57,933 nucleotides of DNA from Polyangiaceae bacterium. GTDB taxonomy: Bacteria > Myxococcota_A > Polyangia > Polyangiales > Polyangiaceae. The stretch covers positions 1-57,933 of the forward strand of contig JAQSWN010000033.1 of assembly GCA_029266615.1 (NCBI GenBank), written 5' to 3'. Position 1 is the stretch's first letter; the number at the start of each line of letters is the position of its first letter. Shown piece by piece: positions 27,526 to 37,960 of the stretch. The notes beneath the pieces are model-generated. The model did not search any database. It saw only the letters and a list, made by a program, of their open reading frames with translations, and was not told where the DNA came from. The translations under genes were made by a program, and so were the position numbers.

Positions 27526-29258
27526 GCGCTCGCCGCCACGCTCGGAGCCGCCGGCACGCGAATGTGATGGTAGGAGCTGAGCTCGCTTTCGGCGAGCGGC
27601 ACCAAGTAGGGGGCGACGGGTCGCTTGAACGCGGTCATCTCTCCGCTCGAATCCTTCTTGAGGTTCACGTGGCAAAACCAATCTTGGTTGTTCATTTCGG
27701 GGTAGTCCACGCGGTGGTGGTAGAGCCCCCAGCGGCTCTCTTTGCGAAATAGGGACGCGCGCGCCGCCATCTCCGCGCAATCGCGAATGAAGTGGCACTC
27801 GAGCACGCGCATCAGCTCGTGCGGCCCGCTCGCGCCGAGCTCTTCCAGCTCCTCCTTCGCGCGCATGAAGTGAGCGAGGCCGGTCTGCATGCGATGCTCG
27901 CTCTTTGGCGGCTGCAGGTAGTCGTTGACGAGGCGCCGCACCTTGTACTCGTACTGATGATGCGGAAGCCCTAGTGGCCTCTCCAGCGGCTCGAAGATGC
28001 GGCGCCGTTCCTGCTCCACGTCGTCCTTCGGCAGCGGAGCGAGGTCCAGCTGAGCCATGTAGTCGACCGCATTCTCGGCGGCGATTTGGCCGTAGGTGAG
28101 GGCGCCGAGCAGGTAATTGTGCGGAACGCACGCCATGTCCCCAGCTGCGTACAAGCCAGGCACGGAGGTCTCCGCGCGCTCACTCACCCAAACCCCGGAA
28201 GCGCTGTGCCCGCTGCACAAGCCGATCTCGGAGATGTGCATCTCCACCAGGTTCGACGCGTAGGTGTTGCCGCGCCCCAAGTGGAAACGACCGCGGCTCG
28301 GCCGCTCGGTGCGGTGGAGCACGCTCTCAATCTCCGTGATTGTCTCGGGGGCAAGGTGGTCGAGCTTCAAGTAGATGGGGCCATTTTCGGACATGAGCTC
28401 GCGGTAGAACTCGAGCATCATCTGCCCGCTCCAGTAGTCGCTTTCGATGAAGCGGTGACCCTTGGAGTTCACGGTGTGGCCGCCGAAAGGCCCCGTCACG
28501 TAAGCGCACGCGGGGCCGTTGTAGTCCTTGATGAGCGGGTTGATTTGAAAGCACTCGATGCCCGTGAGCTCTGCGCCGGCGTGGTACGCCATCGAATAGC
28601 CGTCGCCGGCGTTGGACGGGTTCTCGTACGTGCCGTACAGGTAGCCGGAGGCCGGCAAACCGAGCCGGCCCGAAGCGCCGCAGCACAAAATGACGGCCTT
28701 GCAGCGGATGAGGTGCAGGTGCCCCTCTCGCGTATCCAGGCCGACGACGCCCACGACGCGCCCCCCGTCCACCAGCACCCGCGTCGCCATGATGCGGTTG
28801 CTCACCGTCACGAGCGCGCGCTTGATGCGTCGGGTGAGGATCTTCTTGAGGTCGTAGCCTTCCGGCATGGGCAGGACATAGCTACCGTTGTGATGCACCT
28901 TCTTTACGTCGAACTCACCCGTTTCCGTCTTTTGGAACTTCACCCCCCAGCGATCCAGCTCTTCGATCATCGAGTAGCTGCGCTTGGCGTACTCGTACAC
29001 CGCGGCTTGGTCGACGATGCCGTCGTTGGCCATGGTGATCTCCTTCACGTACTGCTCGGGCGTGGCGTGACCGGGGATGACAGCATTGTTCAACCCGTCC
29101 ATGCCGATGGCGATCGCGCCGCTGCGCTTGATGTTCGCCTTCTCGAGCAGCAGCACCTTGGCCTGGGGCATCAGCTCCTTGGCCCGGATGGCTGCCGTCG
29201 AGCCGGCGCTGCCGCCGCCAATCACCACGATGTCCGCGTCGAAGAGCTCGTCTTGCAT
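27522..29258 (-). CDS. Fumarate reductase/AprA-family flavoprotein
   Basis: A 578-residue FAD protein related to the alpha subunit of adenylylsulfate reductase and to fumarate reductase/succinate dehydrogenase flavoproteins. ATG 29258 leads straight into the FAD site DIVVIGGGSAGSTAAIRAKE (about 9-28); KANIKRSGAIAIGMDGLNNAV is AprA-like, and ASGVWVSERAETSVPGLYAAGDMA is the second FAD-contact region. It is somewhat shorter than classical AprA. The coupled ferredoxin and HEAT genes, its RpoN promoter and the neighbouring sulfonate transporter point to oxidation or reduction of a sulfur species (sulfite/APS or an organosulfonate). No ATP sulfurylase or APS kinase lies nearby, so a true APS cycle is unproven. 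Confidence 0.88.
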   Translation of the reverse strand: MQDELFDADIVVIGGGSAGSTAAIRAKELMPQAKVLLLEKANIKRSGAIAIGMDGLNNAVIPGHATPEQYVKEITMANDGIVDQAAVYEYAKRSYSMIEELDRWGVKFQKTETGEFDVKKVHHNGSYVLPMPEGYDLKKILTRRIKRALVTVSNRIMATRVLVDGGRVVGVVGLDTREGHLHLIRCKAVILCCGASGRLGLPASGYLYGTYENPSNAGDGYSMAYHAGAELTGIECFQINPLIKDYNGPACAYVTGPFGGHTVNSKGHRFIESDYWSGQMMLEFYRELMSENGPIYLKLDHLAPETITEIESVLHRTERPSRGRFHLGRGNTYASNLVEMHISEIGLCSGHSASGVWVSERAETSVPGLYAAGDMACVPHNYLLGALTYGQIAAENAVDYMAQLDLAPLPKDDVEQERRRIFEPLERPLGLPHHQYEYKVRRLVNDYLQPPKSEHRMQTGLAHFMRAKEELEELGASGPHELMRVLECHFIRDCAEMAARASLFRKESRWGLYHHRVDYPEMNNQDWFCHVNLKKDSSGEMTAFKRPVAPYLVPLAESELSSYHHIRVPAAPSVAASA

Positions 29259-29274
29259 GCGTGGCGACCCCGTC

Positions 29275-29290
29275 TGCAAGCTTCGGGCCG
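29275..29290 (-). promoter_or_regulatory. Sigma-54 (-24/-12) promoter of the AprA-like operon
   Basis: The minus strand reads CGGCCCGAAGCTTGCA: GG-N10-GC with a perfect TTGCA -12 box. Positions 29276-29290 are identical to the ssuD promoter 22 kb away. The predicted start (about 29264) leaves a leader of about 6 nt and no Shine-Dalgarno sequence. Confidence 0.74.
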
Positions 29291-29331
29291 AGCTGCGTGA
29301 AGCCGCTACGTACGGCTCGGTGACATGGGTT

Positions 29332-29364
29332 GCTGCTGCACGAGCAGCACTGCTTCTGGAGCAG
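29332..29364. promoter_or_regulatory. Tandem CTGCT-N5-AGCAG dyads (candidate activator sites)
   Basis: GCTGCT-N5-AGCAGC (29332-29348) and CTGCT-N5-AGCAG (29350-29364) lie side by side with centres 17 bp apart, 56-88 bp upstream of the AprA-like -12 box. Similar half-sites occur at 6919-6937 and 9634-9670. They also lie about 180-210 bp upstream of activator B, so autoregulation is possible. Confidence 0.55.
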
Positions 29365-29498
29365 CAGCCCTGCTGATGGACGAGCAGGCGCGCGGCCTGA
29401 GCGCAGTCTGTCCTGGCAGACGCTTCGTCGATCACGATTTCCGCCATCCTGGACGGGTCGACGGCGCCGCAACCCAGTTAAATGCCGGTAATTTCTTG

Positions 29499-29504
29499 TA
29501 TAGT
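29499..29504 (+). promoter_or_regulatory. Possible -10 element of activator B
   Basis: TATAGT lies 40 bp upstream of ATG 29544 in a locally AT-rich stretch (GTAATTTCTTGTATAG). No good -35 box accompanies it at 16-18 bp, so this is tentative. A sigma-70-type promoter is expected for the activator. Confidence 0.25.
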
Positions 29505-29543
29505 AGACGGGTCGGGGGCCCTCATGTTAGGCCGTGGGCTGCC

Positions 29544-31496
<1,953 letters not shown>

Positions 31497-31510
31497 CGTC
31501 GCGGGCGCGC

Positions 31511-31528
31511 TTGGCTCGGGACTTGCTT
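31511..31528 (+). promoter_or_regulatory. Sigma-54 (-24/-12) promoter-like site before the cluster B transporter
   Basis: TTGGCTCGGGACTTGCTT has GG (31513-31514) and GC (31525-31526) 10 nt apart and a TTGCT -12 box. The predicted start (about 31538) would be 3 nt before ATG 31541, and a good Shine-Dalgarno (AGGGGGG, 31530-31535) would then be untranscribed. Read-through from the activator gene, 44 bp upstream, is an alternative. Confidence 0.5.
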
Positions 31529-31540
31529 AGGGGGGACGCG

Positions 31541-33010
31541 ATGAAATTACGAGCTCTGGGTGCGCTTTGCTTGGGTGCGCTGGCACTGGTAATCGGGTGC
31601 AAGTCGAAGCCAGCGGGCGAGCAGTCTACCCGTCAGTCCGCGGAGGCCGCGCCCGTGACCGAGACTATCCGTGTCGCGATCGGTACCCAGGACACGACGA
31701 TCAACTGCGCGACGGGCGGTCCTATCGTGCGCGAGCTCCAACTGCTGGAGAAGTTCCTCCCTCACGACGGGCGCTACAAGTCGGTCAAGTACGACATTCA
31801 TTGGGAGAACCAGCCGACTGGCGCCCAGCTGAACAGCAAGTACCTCGCGAACCAGCTGGACATCGTGCAGATGGCGGACTTTCCGTCCGTCCTCGGCGCG
31901 ACGGCGCTGAAGGCGACAGGCGACAAGGTGCAGTCCTTCTACATCTCGACGCTTTCCGCCGGCATCAACGGCGCCGGAAACGCGATTTTGGTGCCTTCCG
32001 ATTCCAAGGTGCAGTCCTTGGCCGAGCTCAAGGGCAAGAAGATTTCCGTCCCCTTCGGCTCGACTGCGCACGCGATGCTGATCCGCGCGCTTCAAGACTT
32101 GGGGTGGGATCCGACCAAGGACGTCGAGATCGTGACCCAGACGCCGGAAGTCGGCGGCAGCGCCCTCAAGGCCAATCAAATCGACGCGCACGCCAACTTC
32201 GTTCCGTTCGGCGAGCTGTTTCCGTTCCGTGGCTTCGCGAAGAAGATTTACGACGGCAGCTCCACCGGCATCACGACCACGCACGGCGTTCAAGTGCGCT
32301 CGGACTACGCGACCAAGTACCCGGAGGTCGTGGTCGCTTACCTGAAGGCGACGCTAGAAGCGGACCGGCTCTACAAGGAAGACCCCGAAGGACTCTCCGA
32401 GAAGCTCGCCAAGTGGACGGGGGTAGACGCCGAAGTTTACTATGCGTTCCACGGCCCCCAAGGCATTCAGACTCGCGATTACACGCTGAAGCCCGAGCAC
32501 GTGCAGGCTATCACCAAGGCGCAAGAGTCGCTCAAGGTGCTGAAGAAGGTCACGAAGGAGGTCGACGTGGCCACTTACGTGAACGACAAGTTCATCCGCG
32601 AAGCCGCGAAGGGTTTCGGGCTGGACTACGACGCGCGTCTCAAGGACTACGCGGCCCTACCGTTCACCGGCAACGCGTTGGATACCGGCGCGCCCGTGGC
32701 AGAGCCGAAGCTCGCCGGCCAAATCTGGGTGAAGGATGAGCCTAAGGTGCGGCTCTACAGCACGCCCGAAGCGACGTTCGCTGCCCTCTCGCAGCTCGAG
32801 CAACAGGGCAAGCGACCCCGCGTTACGTTCGTGCACGACCGAGACACCGGTAACAAGCTGTTCGCGGATAGAGTCTGGTACGTGAAAGGGCCGAGGGGTC
32901 TCGCCGCGTTCCTGCTGAAGAAGTCCGCAGACGCTTGGGCGGCGAAGAACGGCGGGCAGGTCATCGGCTTCGACGCGGCCCGCAAGGCGCCGGGGCAGGC
33001 GAGCCTGTGA
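31541..33010 (+). CDS. ABC transporter substrate-binding lipoprotein (long SsuA/NMT1-like type)
   Basis: A 489-residue lipoprotein, about 150 residues longer than SsuA. ATG 31541 with SD AGGGGGG opens a signal peptide with lipobox VIGC at about residues 17-20. The binding domain carries NSKYLANQLDIVQMADFPSVLGATAL, SLAELKGKKISVPFGSTAHAMLIRALQDLG and IDAHANFVPFGELF. The extra C-terminal region (about 370-489) has a mixed alpha/beta pattern I do not recognise. It heads the cluster B transporter operon, with ssuC and ssuB overlapping by 4 bp each. The substrate is probably an anionic organosulfur compound; the divergent PFGSTAH loop suggests a ligand different from those of the cluster A binders. 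Confidence 0.9.
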   Translation: MKLRALGALCLGALALVIGCKSKPAGEQSTRQSAEAAPVTETIRVAIGTQDTTINCATGGPIVRELQLLEKFLPHDGRYKSVKYDIHWENQPTGAQLNSKYLANQLDIVQMADFPSVLGATALKATGDKVQSFYISTLSAGINGAGNAILVPSDSKVQSLAELKGKKISVPFGSTAHAMLIRALQDLGWDPTKDVEIVTQTPEVGGSALKANQIDAHANFVPFGELFPFRGFAKKIYDGSSTGITTTHGVQVRSDYATKYPEVVVAYLKATLEADRLYKEDPEGLSEKLAKWTGVDAEVYYAFHGPQGIQTRDYTLKPEHVQAITKAQESLKVLKKVTKEVDVATYVNDKFIREAAKGFGLDYDARLKDYAALPFTGNALDTGAPVAEPKLAGQIWVKDEPKVRLYSTPEATFAALSQLEQQGKRPRVTFVHDRDTGNKLFADRVWYVKGPRGLAAFLLKKSADAWAAKNGGQVIGFDAARKAPGQASL

Positions 33011-33915
33011 ACATCGGTGCCGAGTCGGCCCCGCACGTGGCGACTCCGCTGTTGCCACGCGCGTCCCGAGGCGCGCGTTTCGACGATTCGGTGCTGCCCG
33101 TCGCGGCACGCCGGCCGCCGGCGCGGGAGAAGCTACGGGCGTCGGTCCGCGCCGGGGCCATCGGCGTCGTCTCGATTGCGGTTTGGCTGGGCGCTTGGGA
33201 GCTCGCCTCGCGCTACGAGCTGGAGTTCTTCTTCCGCTTCGAGAACATCCCCGCGCCGAGCGAGGTGGTGCTCGCGCTGGGTGAGCTCTTGAGCACGCCC
33301 AAGTTCGCGGCCCACGTGGGCAACAGCATCAACCGCATCTTCTTGGGGTTCAGCATCGCGTCCGTCCTCGCGGTGGCGTTCGGCCTGCTCATCGGGCGCT
33401 TTCGGTTGGTGGCCCAATCGCTCTTGCCGCCCCTCGAAGTGATCCGCCCCATTCCCGCCGTCGCCTGGATCCCGATCGCGATTCTGTTGTTCGCTTCCGC
33501 CGAGCAGAGCATGGTGTTCATCACGTTCATCGGCGCTTTCTTCCCCATTTTGCTGAGCACGGTGCACGGCGTGGAGTCGCTCGATCGGCGCTTGGTGTTC
33601 GCGTCGTTGAGCCTCGGCGCGCGCCCGCTCGACGTGTTCTGGGAAGTGATATTGCCCGGCGCCATGCCATCCATCGTCACCGGTCTGAGCATCGGCATGG
33701 GCACGTCCTGGTTCTCGCTGGTGACGGCGGAGATGATCTCCGGCCAATACGGGATCGGCTATTACACTTGGGAGGCGTACACGCTCCAGAAGTACCCCAG
33801 CATCGTGCTTGGAATGATGGCGATTGGAGTCTTGGGGATGGGGAGCAGCTTCTTGGTGCGGGTCGCGGGGCGTCGCCTCATGCCCTGGTTTCAGCCGCAA
33901 GGAGCCAGCGCGTGA
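33007..33915 (+). CDS. ABC transporter permease, SsuC family
   Basis: A 302-residue inner-membrane permease with a longer, Pro/Arg-rich N-terminal tail (about 55 residues) before the first TM segment (AGAIGVVSIAVWLGAWELA). LEVIRPIPAVAWIPIAILLF and the docking loop LPGAMPSIVTGLSIGMGTSWF are family hallmarks. GTG 33007 overlaps the binding-protein stop (GTGA). Its stop overlaps the ATPase start. It is more distant from the two cluster A permeases than they are from each other. Confidence 0.92.
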   Translation: MNIGAESAPHVATPLLPRASRGARFDDSVLPVAARRPPAREKLRASVRAGAIGVVSIAVWLGAWELASRYELEFFFRFENIPAPSEVVLALGELLSTPKFAAHVGNSINRIFLGFSIASVLAVAFGLLIGRFRLVAQSLLPPLEVIRPIPAVAWIPIAILLFASAEQSMVFITFIGAFFPILLSTVHGVESLDRRLVFASLSLGARPLDVFWEVILPGAMPSIVTGLSIGMGTSWFSLVTAEMISGQYGIGYYTWEAYTLQKYPSIVLGMMAIGVLGMGSSFLVRVAGRRLMPWFQPQGASA

Positions 33916-34721
33916 GCGCCGCCCAAGTCTTGCCGGCCACGACCAGCGTCGGCGGCGCGATTTACCTCCGAAACGTCGACATTCATTTTGGAGACGGCAA
34001 CACTGCAGTCCAAGCGCTTCGCGGCATCGAGCTGAACGTCGCGCCCGGTGAGCTGGTGAGCGTGCTCGGCCCCTCGGGTTGCGGCAAGTCCACCATCATC
34101 GGCGCGGTCGCGGGCTTCACGAGGGTGAGCTCCGGAAGCCTGCTCGTGGACGGGCAGGAGGTGCGGGCGCCGGGCCCGGATCGCGGCGTCGTCTTTCAGC
34201 AGCACACGCTCTTCCCGTGGAAGACGGTGCTGGAGAACGTGGAGTTCGGGCTCAAGATGCGGCGCGTGGGCAGGGCCGAGCGTCGCCGAGCCGCGACCGA
34301 GATTTTGGAGCACGTCGGCTTGGCGGAGTTCCGAGCGCACTACCCTCATCAACTCTCGGGCGGCATGCAGCAGCGTGTGAATCTGGCGCGCGTGCTCGTC
34401 AATCGTCCTCGCGTCATGCTCATGGACGAGCCTTTTTGCTCGTTGGACGCGCAGACTCGCCTGCAGATGCAGCGAATGCTGCTGGAGCTTTGGCACGAGC
34501 TTCACATGACCATCGTGTTCGTCACCCACGACGTAGACGAAGCCGTGTTCCTGAGCGACCGCGTCATCGTGCTGAGCCCGCGGCCCGGTAGGGTGAAGGC
34601 GGAGCTTGCGATCGAGCTGCCTCGACCACGTCGCGTGGAGCTGCTGACGAGCCAAGGCTTCATGTCGCTCAAGCGGCAAGCGCTGGAGCTGCTGCTGGAA
34701 GACCCGGCGGCCGTCATCTAA
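33912..34721 (+). CDS. ABC transporter ATP-binding protein, SsuB/TauB family
   Basis: A 269-residue ATPase: Walker A GPSGCGKST (53-61), Q-loop FQQHTLFPW (95-103), signature LSGGM (148-152), Walker B VMLMDEP (168-174) and FVTHD. These are the features of nitrate/sulfonate/taurine importers. GTG 33912 overlaps the permease stop; the longer upstream frame lies inside the permease gene. It ends the cluster B transport operon, with a 66-bp gap to the hybrid kinase. Confidence 0.94.
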   Translation: MSAAQVLPATTSVGGAIYLRNVDIHFGDGNTAVQALRGIELNVAPGELVSVLGPSGCGKSTIIGAVAGFTRVSSGSLLVDGQEVRAPGPDRGVVFQQHTLFPWKTVLENVEFGLKMRRVGRAERRRAATEILEHVGLAEFRAHYPHQLSGGMQQRVNLARVLVNRPRVMLMDEPFCSLDAQTRLQMQRMLLELWHELHMTIVFVTHDVDEAVFLSDRVIVLSPRPGRVKAELAIELPRPRRVELLTSQGFMSLKRQALELLLEDPAAVI

Positions 34722-34787
34722 TCCCCTTTCTCAGATCTAGGATTGCAGTGCTGGTGCAAAATGCGACACGCGGTCCGGATATCTTGA

Positions 34788-36821
34788 GTGGGGCTCGAAA
34801 AATCGCGGCTTTCGCTTTTGGCCACCTCGGGCCGTCGGGTAGAGACTCGAGGCGTGTCGGATCCATCGCAAGACGAGCTCGAGCGGCTGAGGGGCATCGA
34901 GGAGCGTCATCGGCTCTTGTTCACGAACATGGGGGCAGCTTTCGCCCTCTACCAAATGATCGCGGACGCCGATGGCAAGGTGGTGGACGCGCGGCTGCTC
35001 GAGGTGAATCCGGCGTACAGCCGGATGATCGGGCGCCCCGACGAAGAGCTGGTCGGTCAAACCATTCGGGAGATTACGCCCTACTTCGACGAGCGCTGGC
35101 TCAGCTTCTTGGCGCGGGTCGCGAGCACGGGGAAGCCGGACACGCGTACCGACTACGTGCCAGCGCATGATCGGTACGTAGACGTGCGTGCCTACTGCCC
35201 TCTTCCGGGGCAAGCCGCAATCCAGCTGTACGACGTCACTGAGCAGAAGCGAGCGGAGCAAACCATCCGCGAGCGCGACGCTCGGCTCGACGCGCTCGTG
35301 ACCTCGGCGATGGACGCGATCGTTTCGCTAGACGACGCGCAGCGCATCACGCTCTTCAATCCCGCTGCCGAGAAGATGTTCCGCTGCAGCGCCGCCGAGG
35401 CGCTCGGGAGTGACTTTGCCGACTTGATCTCGCCGCAGCACCGCGAAGCCCAGCGCGAGCAGATCAGCGACTTCGTGCAATCCGGGCTGGCCAGTCGCCG
35501 TATGGGTATGGTGGGGGAGCTGCGTGGCGTCCGTAGCAACGGCGAAGAGTTTCCGCTGGAAGCTTCCATCTCCCAGTGCACGGTGCAGAAGCGTCAGCTC
35601 ATCACGCTGATCTTGCGGGACGCAAGTGAGCGGCGACGCGCCGAGGACGACCGACTCAAATTCCTTTCCCAGATTCAGCAAACCCAGAAGCTCGAGAGCC
35701 TGGGCGTGCTCGCGGGCGGTATCGCGCACGACTTCAACAACTTGCTCATGGCGGTGCTCGGTCACGCCGACCTCGCGTTGGACGCGCTTCCGAGGTCTTC
35801 CGAAGCGCGTGAGGACCTCGCCGAGATTCGCCGCGCGGCCCAGCGTGCGACGGAGCTTTGCAAGCAGATGCTCGCGTACTCCGGCAAGGGACGCTTCGTC
35901 ATTCAAGCGGTGGAGCTGCAAAAAGTGGTCGAGGAGATGCTGCACATGCTGCGGGTCTCGATTTCGAAGAATGCCATCTTGAAGCTGAGCTTCGCGCCGA
36001 ACCTTCCGAGCGTCGACGCGGACGCGTCACAGCTCCGGCAGGTGATCATGAACCTCGTCATCAACGCGTCGGAGGCGATTGGCGAGCGCTCGGGCGTGAT
36101 CACGCTTTGCACCGGCGCGATGGATTGCGACCGCGGCTACCTCTCGGAGGCGTGGCTCGACGAGCAGCTGCCGGAAGGCATGTACGTCTTCATCGAGGTC
36201 GCCGACACCGGCTCCGGTATGGACGCGGAGACGCGTTCCCGCATCTTCGATCCGTTCTTCACGACCAAGTTCACCGGGCGCGGCCTGGGGCTGGCGGCCG
36301 TGCTCGGAATCGTTCGCGGACACCGCGGGGCGATCAAAATCTATAGCGAGCCCGGCAGAGGCACGACGCTGAAGGTGCTGTTCCCAGTCAGCCAGCGCGC
36401 GCCGGAGCGCGAAGAGGGCAGCTTGGTGCGAGGCATCTACGAAGGCAGGGGGACCGTGCTCCTCGTGGACGACGACGAGTCCGTGCGCGCCGTGGGCCGT
36501 AAGATGCTCGAGCGAATTGGCTTCGCCGTGGTCACGGCCGCCGATGGCGCGGAGGCTATCGCCCGGTTCCGGGAGCGCGCGGACGACATCATCTGCGCGA
36601 TCGTCGACTTGACGATGCCCCACGTGGACGGCGCCGAGACCTTCCGGGAGCTTCGACGCATGCGCCCCGGGGTGCGGGTCATTTTGTCCAGCGGCTACAA
36701 CGAGCAGGACGTGACGCAGCGCTTCGTGGGCAAGGGGCTGGCGGGGTTCATTCAAAAGCCTTACCAGCTGTCCACTCTCGTCTCGGTGCTCCAGGAAGTG
36801 CTGGCGAAGGCGCGGGAATAA
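34788..36821 (+). CDS. PAS-PAS hybrid sensor histidine kinase
   Basis: A 677-residue soluble kinase without TM segments. Domains: PAS 1 at about 35-150, PAS 2 at about 160-285, a dimerisation/phosphoacceptor domain with His314 in GGIAHDFNN, a HATPase (NLVINASEA near 422-430, DTGSGM at 473-478, GRGLGLAAV) and a C-terminal receiver (about 556-675) with acidic pocket DDDE (561-564), phospho-acceptor Asp607 (IVDLTMP) and Lys657 (QKPY). GTG 34788 is used; GTG 34854 is an alternative. It has no adjacent output regulator, so signalling partners are elsewhere. A link with the sulfonate system is possible by position only. Confidence 0.92.
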   Translation: MGLEKSRLSLLATSGRRVETRGVSDPSQDELERLRGIEERHRLLFTNMGAAFALYQMIADADGKVVDARLLEVNPAYSRMIGRPDEELVGQTIREITPYFDERWLSFLARVASTGKPDTRTDYVPAHDRYVDVRAYCPLPGQAAIQLYDVTEQKRAEQTIRERDARLDALVTSAMDAIVSLDDAQRITLFNPAAEKMFRCSAAEALGSDFADLISPQHREAQREQISDFVQSGLASRRMGMVGELRGVRSNGEEFPLEASISQCTVQKRQLITLILRDASERRRAEDDRLKFLSQIQQTQKLESLGVLAGGIAHDFNNLLMAVLGHADLALDALPRSSEAREDLAEIRRAAQRATELCKQMLAYSGKGRFVIQAVELQKVVEEMLHMLRVSISKNAILKLSFAPNLPSVDADASQLRQVIMNLVINASEAIGERSGVITLCTGAMDCDRGYLSEAWLDEQLPEGMYVFIEVADTGSGMDAETRSRIFDPFFTTKFTGRGLGLAAVLGIVRGHRGAIKIYSEPGRGTTLKVLFPVSQRAPEREEGSLVRGIYEGRGTVLLVDDDESVRAVGRKMLERIGFAVVTAADGAEAIARFRERADDIICAIVDLTMPHVDGAETFRELRRMRPGVRVILSSGYNEQDVTQRFVGKGLAGFIQKPYQLSTLVSVLQEVLAKARE

Positions 36822-36909
36822 ATCCGCCGCCGTGTGGGCTTTGGGGCCCGAGTGCGCGGCGCTTGCCAGGCTTCGGCCTCCCCCTGCTATAAAGCGCCCA
36901 CCAAAAGCC

Positions 36910-37953
36910 ATGCGTGCAAAGTCGCTTTACCTGGTGTGTTTGCTGACGCTTTCGGGTTGCCAGAAGGACGAGCCCAAGCCCGAGGCCACGCGCAAAGATG
37001 CCGAGGCCCCGAGCAAGGTCGACGCTATCGATCCGAACCTGGCGGAGGCGGTCGCCGCAGCGTCGGCGGCTCCGGCGCGCGGTGCGGTGCCGGGGCAGGC
37101 CGAAGGCGGCCCACCGGCGGACGGCGTGTTCCCGCCGGGCGGGGCCGACAAGGAAGCCGCGAAGGGGGCCGCCCCCAAAGTAACTCTTGGCGGTGAAGGC
37201 TCGGAGCCTCGTCAGAAGCTGGGGCCGAATAAGCCTGCCAAGCTCACCGGCACGATCCAGGTCGCGCTGCAAAGCGATCCGCGTCAAGGCGCGATCCCGG
37301 TGCTCATCGGCCTCACGGTGGAGCCGAAGAAGGCAGACGCCAAAGACGCGGCCGAGGGGTCGCATCTCGTCACAGTGCGGGTGACGAGCGCCAAGGTGGA
37401 CGCGCCGGGCGTGCCGAAAGAGATGGACGACCAAGTGGCCAAGGTGAAGGGCAGCAAGGTCGAGTACACGCTGTCGCCCAACGGTACGCCGGGGCCGTTC
37501 AAGGTCACCGCCGCGAAGGGCGCGCCGGATGACTTCGTGCGGTCGCTGTCCGACGCGCTCGCCTTGCTCAGCATCCCGTATCCGGACAAGCCCCTCGGCG
37601 CGGGGGGGTTCTTCATGGTCACGAGCCGTGACGAGGTCATGGGCATGGACCTCGTCACCTACCGCATGGTGAAGGTCAAGGAAGTGACGCCCGAAGGCGT
37701 CACGCTCGACGTGAACACCAAGCGCTACGCCGCATCTCGCACGCTGGAGCTTCCGGGCATGCCACCGGAGATGGATAAGAACTTGTTCCAGTTCGACGCC
37801 ATGTCCGAAGGCACGGTGCGGCTGCCGCTCGGCGCGGTGTTGCCGACCCAGGGCGAAATGAACTCCGTGCTCGCGGCTCAGTTCGCTGCGCCGGATCCGA
37901 AGCGTCGCCCCGCCATTCAGCTGCAGTCGCGAGCGCAGCTGGATCTGAAGTAA
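36910..37953 (+). CDS. Hypothetical lipoprotein
   Basis: A 347-residue secreted lipoprotein of unknown function. ATG 36910 opens a short signal with lipobox LSGC (residues 13-16). A Lys/Glu/Pro- and Gly-rich linker of about 80 residues follows, then a beta-rich domain (from about 105) with repeated DVN/VKVKEVTPEGVTLDVN strands and FQFDAMSEGTVRLPLGAVLP. The pattern suggests a surface or periplasmic beta-sandwich. Convergent with the HAD gene (7-bp gap). I do not recognise the family. Confidence 0.8.
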   Translation: MRAKSLYLVCLLTLSGCQKDEPKPEATRKDAEAPSKVDAIDPNLAEAVAAASAAPARGAVPGQAEGGPPADGVFPPGGADKEAAKGAAPKVTLGGEGSEPRQKLGPNKPAKLTGTIQVALQSDPRQGAIPVLIGLTVEPKKADAKDAAEGSHLVTVRVTSAKVDAPGVPKEMDDQVAKVKGSKVEYTLSPNGTPGPFKVTAAKGAPDDFVRSLSDALALLSIPYPDKPLGAGGFFMVTSRDEVMGMDLVTYRMVKVKEVTPEGVTLDVNTKRYAASRTLELPGMPPEMDKNLFQFDAMSEGTVRLPLGAVLPTQGEMNSVLAAQFAAPDPKRRPAIQLQSRAQLDLK

Positions 37954-37960
37954 AAAGCCT

